A stretch of 64,000 bases of DNA from an uncultured Phocaeicola sp. GTDB lineage: Bacteria; Bacteroidota; Bacteroidia; Bacteroidales; Bacteroidaceae. The position numbers and the translations under genes were made by a program. The notes below the pieces were generated by a model. The model made no database searches. It worked only from the letters and a program-made list of their open reading frames with translations, and was not told the origin of the DNA. Position 1 is the first letter of the stretch. The number at the start of each line of letters is the position of its first letter. The DNA lies in NCBI GenBank assembly GCA_944320135.1, contig CALUGI010000011.1, forward strand, positions 1-64,000, in the 5' to 3' direction. Below, piece by piece: positions 44,272 through 51,577 of this stretch.

Positions 44272-44591
44272 ATCATTCCGCTTTGAATTTGAAAAACAAT
44301 CGCTCCAAATAATTGGCCGCAACCGTGCGGGAGGGCCGCCGGGGAAGCGGGCTTGCCGTCAAAAAAACGATGCCATGCTGAATGGAAATGATTTCACAGA
44401 ACCCTGTCAGAGGATGCGGGGGGGAGGGTGATTTTCTCAAGCCATATACTCGAAAGGCGGTTTTATCCAGATGTAAAGTTACGGAAAACTTCCGGCATCT
44501 GCAAACTTTTTCATGCTTTTTTGCCGGATTTTTTTGGATGCGGCCATGAATGCGGCCGTGCGGCCTTTTCGCCTCTTGCAGCATTACGGCA

Positions 44592-44757
44592 TTACAGTAT
44601 TACAGATGACAGTTAGCTTTCAGAGTTTTGCGCTCCGAAAATGCATTACGTTGTATATACCATATATATATTTATATATATATAGTATAAACTATAATTG
44701 CACTTTTCGGGGTACGTGCGTTTCTCTTTCAGCTAACTGTCATCTGTAATACTGTAA
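44592..44757. mobile_element. MITE-like 166-bp near-palindrome
   Basis: Perfect 27-bp terminal inverted repeats (44592-44618 and 44731-44757) flank a 112-bp centre. The arms continue imperfectly inward (CGAAAA-TGCA blocks) to an AT-rich TATATA core. The ends read TACAGT...ACTGTA, the form expected for an IS630/mariner-type non-autonomous element inserted at a TA dinucleotide. There is no coding capacity. A longer target duplication is not seen. The alternative is an invertible segment or a large hairpin. Confidence 0.55.
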
Positions 44758-45321
44758 GGGCAGGCGCAATGCAGTCCGGACATGCAGGCGGGGTTCGCGG
44801 GCCGAGCGCGCATAATCAAGGCCGGAGGATATATAAGCGTTTGCACGCCAGCCGGTTGCAGACGCCGCGCCCGCGCAGTCAGGGGGCGGGGACGGAAAGA
44901 GAAGCCGGGCTCCGCCGCAAGGACGGCCTCGCTACGGCGTTCATTTTCATCATGTTATACATGCTAACTGCGTTTTTCTGCACATTTCTGCACGTTTCCG
45001 CGTTTTTCTGCACGCTTGCGCATCTCCGCAAACTCCGCGCCGGAGGCGTTCCCTATCTTTGCCATGTCGGAGGAAAGGGGAGGCCGACGGGAAGGCTCCC
45101 CTGCAAAGGGGAGGATTTATGTGATTTCGGGCCGCCGCGAGGGGAGGGACGGCTGAAAGGGGCGCGGTAGAGCGGCAATCTCCGCAGGCTTGAGCGCACA
45201 GGGCGCGGAAGACGGGCGGACAAGGCGGGAAGTCGGCGAGACGGGCGAGGGATTTCAGCACCTTGCCGACCCGCCGCTAAAAAAACGGCGGCGAATCGGG
45301 GGACGGGCGGGCATTTTTCCG
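44758..45321. other. Gene-poor GC-rich intergenic stretch
   Basis: No supported gene. It contains a run of 10-bp repeats at 44976-45015, an isolated -7-like TATCTTTGC at 45055-45063 and overlapping alternative hairpins built from GGGGAG/CTCCCC words (about 45077-45114). Together with 44272-44591 and the MITE-like element it makes up about 1.1 kb without genes between lon and the next gene. Confidence 0.6.
44976..45015. repeat. 10-bp tandem repeat (TTTCTGCACG-like)
   Basis: TTTCTGCAC occurs at 44976-44984, 44986-44994 and 45006-45014, with a degenerate copy at 44996. All are in register with a 10-bp period, i.e. on one face of the helix. GCGTTTTTCTGCAC is an exact 14-bp repeat at 44971 and 45001. 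Confidence 0.7.
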
Positions 45322-45330
45322 TAACTTTGG
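45322..45330 (+). promoter_or_regulatory. Predicted -7 element of the trmN6-like gene
   Basis: TAACTTTGG fits TAnnTTTG, 15 bp before the ATG at 45346; no clear -33. Confidence 0.4.
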
Positions 45331-45345
45331 CGCAAAAACATTGGA

Positions 45346-46059
45346 ATGGCCAATCCGTATTTCAAATTCAAACAGTTCACGGTGTTTCACGACCGGTGCG
45401 CGATGAAAGTCGGAACCGACGGCTCCCTGCTGGGGGCATGGGCAGAGGTGGAGCACGCCCGCCGGATACTCGACATCGGGACGGGGACGGGACTCGTCGC
45501 GCTGATGGCCGCGCAGCGCAGCCGGGCGGACATCACCGCCATCGACATCGACGCGGCCGCAGCGGAGCAGGCGCGAGGCAACGTGGAGCGTTCGCCCTGG
45601 AAAGAGAGAATCGAGGTGCGGCAGATGGACGCCCGGAAGCTGCCCGACGAATGGGAAGGGCGTTTCGACGCCGTGGTGTCGAATCCCCCTTATTTCACGG
45701 AAGAACTGAAGTCGCCGTCGGCGAGCCGCAACTTCGCGCGCCACACCGACGGGCTGAGTTTCGAAGAGCTGCTCCGCAACGCGGCGAAATCGCTGGCCGA
45801 AGGAGGCGTGTTTTCCGTAGTGCTTCCGGCCGGTTCAGCGCCGGACTTCATGGCGGCGGCATTGAAAGAGCGGCTGCACCTTTCGCGCCAGACGTGGGTG
45901 CATACCAAGCCCGGCGCCCCTCCGAAGCGGGTGCTGATGGCCTTCGTGAAGGGGGCCGTCTTGCAGGCGGAAGTGCGCCGCCTTGACATAGAGGCGCGTC
46001 CGAAGGAATACAGTCCCGAATTTGCCGAACTTCTTCGTCCGTTCTACCTGGCTTTGTAG
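45346..46059 (+). CDS. trmN6: tRNA1(Val) (adenine37-N6)-methyltransferase
   Basis: SAM-dependent methyltransferase of 237 residues, YfiC/TrmN6 type. The N-terminal FKFKQFTVFHDRCAMKVGTD is family-specific, the SAM loop is ILDIGTGTGLVALMAAQ, and the catalytic NPPY motif is VVSNPPYFTEEL. It is predicted to methylate A37 next to the anticodon of tRNA-Val. It stands alone and ends 9 bp before the convergent lipid kinase gene. Confidence 0.9.
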   Translation: MANPYFKFKQFTVFHDRCAMKVGTDGSLLGAWAEVEHARRILDIGTGTGLVALMAAQRSRADITAIDIDAAAAEQARGNVERSPWKERIEVRQMDARKLPDEWEGRFDAVVSNPPYFTEELKSPSASRNFARHTDGLSFEELLRNAAKSLAEGGVFSVVLPAGSAPDFMAAALKERLHLSRQTWVHTKPGAPPKRVLMAFVKGAVLQAEVRRLDIEARPKEYSPEFAELLRPFYLAL

Positions 46060-46068
46060 GGCGGCGCG

Positions 46069-47106
46069 TCACTTCTTTTTCGACAGCCTTCTGAGAATCT
46101 GCTGGTTGAGCAAGAGCAGCTGCCTGTGTCTGCCGGTAATGGAAGAAGCGAAGGGGTGCCGCCCGATGAAGTCCGTGAAATGCTGCAAGATGTTTGAAGG
46201 AGGTTCCGACGCCCGCCTCGGCCGCAACGGAACGACCACGCTCAGTCCTTGATGGACGATTTCCACTTTCAGGTCTTTCCCGCCCATCATCGGGTCGCCG
46301 TCGAAGTGGAACACTCCCTCTTTCGCGCGATGGATGACGATGCTCCTGTCTTTCATCGTCTTGATCCGGCTGTTCTGGTCGAGCGTTTTGTTGAACAGCT
46401 GGAAAGAAAGCGACGGCACGTCGAGCATGGTGAAAGGTTCGAGCACGGTGATGTCCATCATTCCGTCGGTCAGAGAAGCCTGCGGAGCGATGTAGGCGTT
46501 GTTGCCGTATTGCGAAGCGTTCGCGCAGGCGATGAGGAACGCCTTGTAGCGGACGGTGCCGGAAGAGTTTTCTATCTCATAGACTTCGGGGCGGTAGTTC
46601 AGGCTCTCGTGAAGCGTGTTTTCCAGATAGGTGAGCAGCCCTCTGCGCCCCGCATCTGCAAACTTCAGGCTGATGAAAGCGTCGAAGCCCACCCCGCACG
46701 TGCAGAAAAAGGGATGGCCGTCGATGATTCCGTAGTCGATGTCTTTCGAGTATCCGTCGTTGAGCGCATGAATCGCCCCTTTCGGGTCCATCGGGATGTG
46801 GAGGTGCCGCGCCAGCCCGTTGCCCGACCCGCAAGGGATGATTCCCAAACTTGTCGAAGTGTGGACGAGCGAGCGCCCTATCTCGTTGATTGTGCCGTCT
46901 CCGCCGACGGCCGCCACGATATCTACGCCCTCCCTCGCGGCATCCGCCGCAATCTCTGAGGCATGTCCGGCATATTCCGTCCGGCGGATTGCGTAGTCAT
47001 ACTTCGAGCGGTCCAAGAACTCGTCTATCAGCCGGAGGACGACGCTTTTGCTGTGAGTGCCCGATATAGGGTTGACGATAAATGTAATTCGTTTCTTTCT
47101 GTCCAT
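46069..47106 (-). CDS. Diacylglycerol/sphingosine kinase-family lipid kinase
   Basis: 345 residues from the ATG at 47106; an earlier start at 47130 is possible but less conserved-looking. The DAGK catalytic domain opens with ITFIVNPISGTHSK (ATP-binding), has AAVGGDGTINEIGRSL (the GGDGT motif) and GIIPCGSGNGLARHL, and the C-terminal half has GMMDITVLEPF. The family phosphorylates diacylglycerol, sphingoid bases or ceramides. It is divergent from a serine palmitoyltransferase gene with a 206-bp shared intergenic region. A sphingolipid substrate is therefore an attractive inference, but other lipids are possible. Confidence 0.85.
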   Translation of the reverse strand: MDRKKRITFIVNPISGTHSKSVVLRLIDEFLDRSKYDYAIRRTEYAGHASEIAADAAREGVDIVAAVGGDGTINEIGRSLVHTSTSLGIIPCGSGNGLARHLHIPMDPKGAIHALNDGYSKDIDYGIIDGHPFFCTCGVGFDAFISLKFADAGRRGLLTYLENTLHESLNYRPEVYEIENSSGTVRYKAFLIACANASQYGNNAYIAPQASLTDGMMDITVLEPFTMLDVPSLSFQLFNKTLDQNSRIKTMKDRSIVIHRAKEGVFHFDGDPMMGGKDLKVEIVHQGLSVVVPLRPRRASEPPSNILQHFTDFIGRHPFASSITGRHRQLLLLNQQILRRLSKKK

Positions 47107-47127
47107 GTCCCGTGTGTTTTGAGAATA

Positions 47128-47135
47128 CAAAAATA
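47128..47135 (-). promoter_or_regulatory. Predicted -7 element of the lipid kinase gene
   Basis: Minus-strand TATTTTTG fits TAnnTTTG 22 bp before the ATG at 47106; no clear -33. Confidence 0.35.
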
Positions 47136-47230
47136 ACGCTATATCCGATACGAATGTTTTATTCTGTCCGATAATTGCCGTCCGGCCGCATTTTTTTCAG
47201 GCCGATAGTGATTCAAATCCGATAATTTGT

Positions 47231-47239
47231 TATCTTTGC
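47231..47239 (+). promoter_or_regulatory. Predicted -7 element of serine palmitoyltransferase gene
   Basis: TATCTTTGC, a full -7 match, 74 bp before the ATG. A small hairpin (47276-47298) lies in the leader just before the start codon. Confidence 0.45.
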
Positions 47240-47312
47240 ACATTCTTTTAGCGAATAAAAACTATAATTGTAATGTAAGCTGCGGGCGACCCGGCTTATT
47301 TATTATTGGAAT

Positions 47313-48500
47313 ATGGGATTGTTACAAGAAAAACTAAGCAAATTCAGACTGCCTCAGATGTATATGGAAAGAGGCGTTTACCCTTATTTCCGTGAGATAG
47401 ACAGCGCGCAAGACACGGAAGTGATGATGGACGGAAAGAAGGTGTTGATGTTCGGCTCCAATTCTTATATGGGGTTGACGTATGACAAGAGAATCATTGA
47501 AGCGGCTATCGCCGCCACGCGCAAATACGGCACGGGATGCGCAGGCTCGCGCCTGCTGAACGGAACGCTCGACATCCATGTGGAGCTTGAAAAGGAACTG
47601 GCCGAATTTGTCGGGAAGGACGACGCGTTGTGCTTCTCCACAGGATTTACGGTCAACGAAGGCGTCATCCCCCAGCTGGCGGGACGCGGAGACTATATCA
47701 TCTGCGACGACCGCGACCATGCCTCCATAGTTGACGGCCGCCGCCTGTCGTTCGCCACCCAATTGAAGTACAAGCACAACGACATGGACGCTTTGGAAAA
47801 GGAACTCCAGAAGTGCGAGCCGGACGCAATCAAGCTGATTGTGGTTGACAGCGTGTTCTCTATGGAAGGCGATCTGGCCAACTTGCCCGAAATCGTCCGC
47901 CTGAAGAAGAAATACAACGCCACGGTGTATGTGGACGAAGCGCACGGTCTCGGAGTGTTCGGACGCAACGGGCGCGGAGTGTGCGACCACTTCGGCCTGA
48001 CCGACGACGTGGACGTCATCATGGGCACGTTCAGCAAGTCGCTCGCATCCATCGGAGGCTTCGTGGCCAGCGACAAGGACACGATCAACTGGCTGCGCCA
48101 TAACGCCCGCTCCTATATATTCCAGGCGAGCAACACCCCGGCGGCTACAGCAGCGGCCAGAGAAGCCCTCCACATTATCCGCACGGAACCCCAACGGCAG
48201 GAGAACTTGTGGAAAATCACCAACTACGCATTGAAATGCTTCCGCGAGGCCGGATTTGAAATCGGGGATACGGAAAGCCCGATCATCCCGCTCTATGTGC
48301 GCGACACGGACAAGACTTTTGAAGTGACCAAGCTGGCTTTTGACGAAGGCGTGTTCATCAATCCGGTGATTCCGCCGGCCTGCGCGCCTCAAGACACGCT
48401 GGTACGCTTCGCGCTGATGGCCACTCACACTCAAGAGCAGATTGACTTTGCCATTGAAAAGCTGGTGAAGTGCTTCAAAAAATTGGACTTGTTGAAATAA
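47313..48500 (+). CDS. Serine palmitoyltransferase (alpha-oxoamine synthase)
   Basis: PLP enzyme of 395 residues that condenses L-serine with a fatty acyl-CoA to 3-ketosphinganine, the committed step of sphingolipid synthesis in Bacteroidales. The family core is clear: FGSNSYMGLTYDKRIIEAA, GTGCAGSRLLNGTLDIHVEL, the DEAHGLGVFG aspartate contacting PLP, and the lysine in MGTFSKSLASIGGF. Close relatives (KBL, AONS, ALAS) share this fold. The N-terminal MYMERGVYPYFREIDSAQDT segment is the version seen in Bacteroides SPT rather than KBL. The divergent lipid kinase fits a lipid role. Confidence 0.87.
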   Translation: MGLLQEKLSKFRLPQMYMERGVYPYFREIDSAQDTEVMMDGKKVLMFGSNSYMGLTYDKRIIEAAIAATRKYGTGCAGSRLLNGTLDIHVELEKELAEFVGKDDALCFSTGFTVNEGVIPQLAGRGDYIICDDRDHASIVDGRRLSFATQLKYKHNDMDALEKELQKCEPDAIKLIVVDSVFSMEGDLANLPEIVRLKKKYNATVYVDEAHGLGVFGRNGRGVCDHFGLTDDVDVIMGTFSKSLASIGGFVASDKDTINWLRHNARSYIFQASNTPAATAAAREALHIIRTEPQRQENLWKITNYALKCFREAGFEIGDTESPIIPLYVRDTDKTFEVTKLAFDEGVFINPVIPPACAPQDTLVRFALMATHTQEQIDFAIEKLVKCFKKLDLLK

Positions 48501-48534
48501 GAGGGCTTTCCGAAGCCGTCAGGAAACCAAGACA

Positions 48535-48592
48535 AAGAGTTATATTCGTTGCGGAAAGAAACAATGATTCCCGCTGAATATAGCTCTTTTCT
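48535..48592 (+). terminator. Possible terminator after serine palmitoyltransferase
   Basis: Thirteen-bp stem with one mismatch (AAGAGTTATATTC at 48535-48547, GAATATAGCTCTT at 48576-48588) with a short T run and a 28-nt loop. Confidence 0.5.
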
Positions 48593-48625
48593 CATATTGT
48601 CGGAACGAAATAACGGACGATTGAC

Positions 48626-49159
48626 ATGATACTGAATGAAAGAGACAGCCGCCACGAGCAGGTGCTTCAGGTGGCTCAGGAAATGATGACAGCCGCACGC
48701 ACGGCTCCCAAAGCGAAGGGGGTGGATATTATCGAGGTGGCTATGGTGACCGAAAGCAATATCCGCATTCTGTCGGATACCATGAAGCAGATGTATGAGG
48801 ACAACGGGTTCAAATTCTTTCTTCGCGATGCGGACAACATTCTGCAGGCTGAATGTATCGTGCTTATAGGCACGCGCGAACATCCCCACGGGATGAATTG
48901 CGGGCATTGCGGGTTCGGCACGTGCGCCGAAAGGAGCGAGGGAGTGCCTTGCGCCATCAACTCGGTGGATGTGGGAATCGCCGTCGGGTCGGCTTGTGCG
49001 GTGGCCGCCGACCGGCGTGTGGACACGCGCGTGATGTTTTCTGCGGGACTTGCCGCACAGCAGCTGGACTGGTTGGACGGATGCGCCCAGGTGTATGCCA
49101 TTCCGGTAAGCGCATCGTCCAAAAATCCTTTTTTCGACCGGAAGCCTAAGACAGAATGA
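48626..49159 (+). CDS. DUF2148 ferredoxin-domain protein
   Basis: 177 residues. The central cysteine-rich motif MNCGHCGFGTCAERSEGVPC (about residues 90-109) is typical of DUF2148 proteins and could ligate an Fe-S cluster. It is followed by a Gly/Ala-rich segment INSVDVGIAVGSACAVAADR. The N-terminal ERDSRHEQVLQVAQEMMTAA is also family-like. Function is unknown; it is common in anaerobes. Its 3' end overlaps the convergent Cof-type phosphatase gene by 14 bp. Confidence 0.85.
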   Translation: MILNERDSRHEQVLQVAQEMMTAARTAPKAKGVDIIEVAMVTESNIRILSDTMKQMYEDNGFKFFLRDADNILQAECIVLIGTREHPHGMNCGHCGFGTCAERSEGVPCAINSVDVGIAVGSACAVAADRRVDTRVMFSAGLAAQQLDWLDGCAQVYAIPVSASSKNPFFDRKPKTE

Positions 49160-49958
49160 ATTTCTCTACGGCATAGGCTACGCCGTCTTCATCGTTCGAC
49201 AGGGTGATGAAGTCGGCGTTTTCTTTGACTATCTCTTGGGCGTTGTCCATCGCTATTCCCATTCCGGCAAACTTCACCATCGAAAGGTCGTTGAATCCGT
49301 CGCCTGCGGCCATCAGTTCTTCGCGGGAGAGTCCGAGTTCTTCCAGCAAGACCGAGAGGGAGCGGGCCTTGTCGATGCCTTTGGGCACCAATTCCAGGAA
49401 GTAAGGCTCCGAACGGAACACTCCCATGCGGTCTTTCAGATGTTCGTGCATCTCTTTCTCCAGTGCGGCGAGGCGCACGGGTTCGCCCACGATAAGGCAT
49501 TTGGCGATGGGGTGTTTCACCGCCTCCAGAAAGTTGTCCACTTTTTTTATCTTCATCACGTTGAGCAGGGCCTCCTTCAATACGTATTCGTCGTCGGGGT
49601 TCTCGGTCAGCACGTATTCGTTCTCGTAGGTCACGATGGCGAAGCCGTTGTCCTTGGCGCACTTGTAGAGGTAGGGAAGCACGTCGCGGTCGAGCAGGTT
49701 CTTGTACATGATTTCATGCGTGCGCCAGTCGATGATTTCCCCGCCGTTGTAGGCAAGGATGTATCCCCCGAACTTGTCGAGTTCGAGCGCGTCGGCCAGC
49801 GGAGCCACCCCGTATGTGGGGCGGCCCGAAGCCAGAATGATTTTCAGTCCTTTTTCCCGTTGCGCCCTGACCAGCGTGTCCCGCGTGCGGGCGGTTATTT
49901 CCTTTTTCGAGTTGGTAAGCGTCCCGTCGAGGTCGAGCGCCAGAAGTTTGTATTCCAT
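49146..49958 (-). CDS. Cof-type HAD-IIB family phosphatase
   Basis: 270 residues from the ATG at 49958; an upstream in-frame start at 50072 adds a basic, non-conserved stretch. Motif I is LLALDLDGTLTNSKKEI, motif II is ILASGRPTYG, and motif IV is AAGDGFNDLSMVKFAGMGIAM, with the C2-type cap between. Relatives dephosphorylate sugar phosphates, FMN or pyridoxal phosphate. The gene is divergent from the MgtC-like gene and shares a 226-bp intergenic region with it. Confidence 0.9.
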   Translation of the reverse strand: MEYKLLALDLDGTLTNSKKEITARTRDTLVRAQREKGLKIILASGRPTYGVAPLADALELDKFGGYILAYNGGEIIDWRTHEIMYKNLLDRDVLPYLYKCAKDNGFAIVTYENEYVLTENPDDEYVLKEALLNVMKIKKVDNFLEAVKHPIAKCLIVGEPVRLAALEKEMHEHLKDRMGVFRSEPYFLELVPKGIDKARSLSVLLEELGLSREELMAAGDGFNDLSMVKFAGMGIAMDNAQEIVKENADFITLSNDEDGVAYAVEKFILS

Positions 49959-50068
49959 AACTGCTTGGTGTTTGTTTTTTCCGTGCCGGCGTTTCTGAAA
50001 AACGCTTCCGCCTTCCGCATGGAACCTTTCGGCGTTCCGGGGCGCGGGCGGGCGTTTTTTCCGGCTGT

Positions 50069-50077
50069 GCAAAAGTA
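50069..50077 (-). promoter_or_regulatory. Predicted -7 element of the Cof-type gene
   Basis: Minus-strand TACTTTTGC matches TAnnTTTG about 110 bp before the ATG at 49958; no clear -33. Confidence 0.35.
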
Positions 50078-50184
50078 ATGCAAAAAAGCGAAACGGAAGA
50101 AAAGTTGCGGAATTTAGCGGCTTTTTTTCTGCATTTCTCCCGGCTTTTTCTTATCTTGCAGAACAATCAAGATTTGTCGGGCTT

Positions 50185-50856
50185 ATGAATCTGTATTTAG
50201 ACTTTATTCTCCGGCTGTTCGTGGCCGGAATCATGGGAGTGCTGATTGGGCTGGAGCGGGAATACCGCGCCAAGGAAGCGGGCTATCGCACCCATTTCTT
50301 GGTGGCGTTAGGAAGCGCGCTGATGATGATCGTGTCGCAGTACGGCTTTTCGGACGTGCTTGAAAAAGACTTGGTGAGGCTCGACCCAAGCCGCATCGCC
50401 TCGCAGGTGGTGAGCGGCATCGGATTCATCGGGGCGGGAACGATAATCTTGCTCCAGAGGCAGATAGTGCGGGGACTGACCACGGCCGCCGGGGTGTGGG
50501 CCACCGCAGGCATCGGGCTTGCCGTAGGAGCGGGGATGTATGAAGTCGGCATAGCGGCCACGGTGCTGGCGTTGGCCGGACTAGAAGCGTTGAGCCGCTG
50601 TTTCAAAAGCATCGGCATGAGAAGCATGATTGTGGAGTTTACGGCCGACAACGAGGAAGTGCTGAAAAAAGTGTCGAACAACTTCAGCACGGCGAACTAC
50701 CGCATTTCCTCGTATGAGATGAGCAAAGTGCCGGACGAAGGGAAGATAAAGTATCATGTCACCCTTGTAGTGAAAGCGAAACGGATGAACGAAGAAGGGC
50801 TGCTCCTGCTGCTCCTGCATGACTTTCCGGGGATTACGGTGAACAAGATAATATGA
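50185..50856 (+). CDS. MgtC/SapB-family membrane protein
   Basis: 223 residues with an N-terminal MgtC membrane domain of four to five helices (about residues 1-140) and a soluble ACT-like C-terminal domain (about 148-223). Signature stretches are GVLIGLEREYRAKEAGYRTHF, VVSGIGFIGAGTII and LTTAAGVWATAGIGLAVGAG. MgtC proteins act in adaptation to low Mg2+ and modulate ATP synthase in some pathogens. A role here is inferred only. It converges on the DUF2582 gene. Confidence 0.88.
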   Translation: MNLYLDFILRLFVAGIMGVLIGLEREYRAKEAGYRTHFLVALGSALMMIVSQYGFSDVLEKDLVRLDPSRIASQVVSGIGFIGAGTIILLQRQIVRGLTTAAGVWATAGIGLAVGAGMYEVGIAATVLALAGLEALSRCFKSIGMRSMIVEFTADNEEVLKKVSNNFSTANYRISSYEMSKVPDEGKIKYHVTLVVKAKRMNEEGLLLLLLHDFPGITVNKII

Positions 50857-50860
50857 CGCA

Positions 50861-50907
50861 AAAATGCGGCCTCCGGAACGCAGGTTCGGAAGCCGCAAAT
50901 CTTTTAT
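50861..50907. terminator. Bidirectional terminator between mgtC-like and DUF2582 genes
   Basis: Stem of about 14 bp with minor mismatches (50865-50879 with 50884-50897), AAAA before and TTTT after, so it works on both strands. Confidence 0.75.
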
Positions 50908-50911
50908 TCGC

Positions 50912-51133
50912 TCAGCCGATATAGACGTTCACGTGCAAGAACAGCCTGTCGTGGCCGTTGTCGATGTCAAAGTCTATCTTGTCTTCGCGGGCGAGCCAGC
51001 CGATGGCAGCGTTCAAATCTCTGTCGCATAGCCCGGAAGCCTTCTTGAGGTCTTCATAGTCCCAATGCGCGTTGTCGGAAAGCAGCCTCCAGACAACGCC
51101 TGCGTTTTCTCCGATTTGATTCTTGTTCATCAT
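50912..51133 (-). CDS. DUF2582 winged-helix protein
   Basis: 73 residues (ATG pair at 51133/51130). It matches the small winged-helix DUF2582 family of Bacteroidetes and some archaea: IGENAGVVWRLLSDN, a recognition-helix-like DRDLNAAIGWLAREDKIDF, and a beta-wing ending in a Tyr-Ile-Gly tail. It probably binds nucleic acid; no target is known. Monocistronic. Confidence 0.82.
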   Translation of the reverse strand: MMNKNQIGENAGVVWRLLSDNAHWDYEDLKKASGLCDRDLNAAIGWLAREDKIDFDIDNGHDRLFLHVNVYIG

Positions 51134-51379
51134 AATTCAAAAATTAGTAGTTTGTAGTAAATTGTTATTGGCTGAACAAAAATAAGAACAATTTGTCTTT
51201 ATTGCAAGCGGCGGGCCTTTAAATTGCACGGGAAATTTGTCTTATCGTACATTCAGGACATAATATTTGCAAAATGTGCTAATAAAAGACGCTCCTGCCG
51301 TAACCGTTTTGCAATACGGCGCACCGGAGGGAGCCGGAACTTGCGCGCGTTTCCTGTCGTTTCCGCCCGGCTTCGGACT
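51134..51379. other. Intergenic region, nothing recognised
   Basis: AT-rich upstream sequence of the DUF2582 gene, followed by GC-rich sequence. I see no gene or clear structure before the REP-like element at 51380. Confidence 0.5.
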
Positions 51380-51506
51380 GAAGGACGGGGACGGTTCTTT
51401 CATTTAAGATGCCATAACTTCCGCCATGCCTATGCGTCCGGGCGGACACACGGGTCTGTCCCTACGGGTTAAATGAAAGTGCCGTGAAGGACGGAAGGAC
51501 GGGGAC
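51380..51506. repeat. REP-like palindromic repeat
   Basis: An inverted repeat of about 17 bp (ACGG-nn-CTTTCATTTAA at 51391-51407, complement at 51469-51485; the inner 11 bp are perfect) is framed by two direct copies of GAAGGACGGGGAC (51380-51392 and 51494-51506). The loop holds a GTCCG-GG-CGGAC palindrome. Words such as GGGGACGGTTCT resemble repeats mobilised by REP-associated tyrosine transposases. No transposase is in the window. Confidence 0.5.
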
Positions 51507-51522
51507 ATTTTTTGCAGGACAT

Positions 51523-51555
51523 TTGGCGTATGTCCTTTTTTTCTTATAACTTTGC
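51523..51555 (+). promoter_or_regulatory. Predicted promoter of map
   Basis: TAACTTTGC (51547-51555) with TTTG ending at 51525 and a 21-bp spacer; the map ATG is 22 bp downstream. Confidence 0.6.
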
Positions 51556-51577
51556 ACAACTGTAAAAAACGGAATTT

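Noticed and set aside
44592-44757. Possible CRISPR-like or phase-variable promoter array
   Set aside because: Only one pair of inverted arms, no direct repeats with spacers, and no promoter with proper -33/-7 spacing inside the segment.
45065-45157. 30-codon open frame behind the TATCTTTGC at 45055
   Set aside because: The ATG is only 1 bp after the -7 element, so a transcript from there could not include it properly. Arg/Gly-rich composition looks like random GC-rich sequence.
47205-47225. T-loop-like GATTCAAATCC suggestive of a tRNA
   Set aside because: No acceptor, D or anticodon stems can be built around it; it lies in the promoter region of serine palmitoyltransferase.
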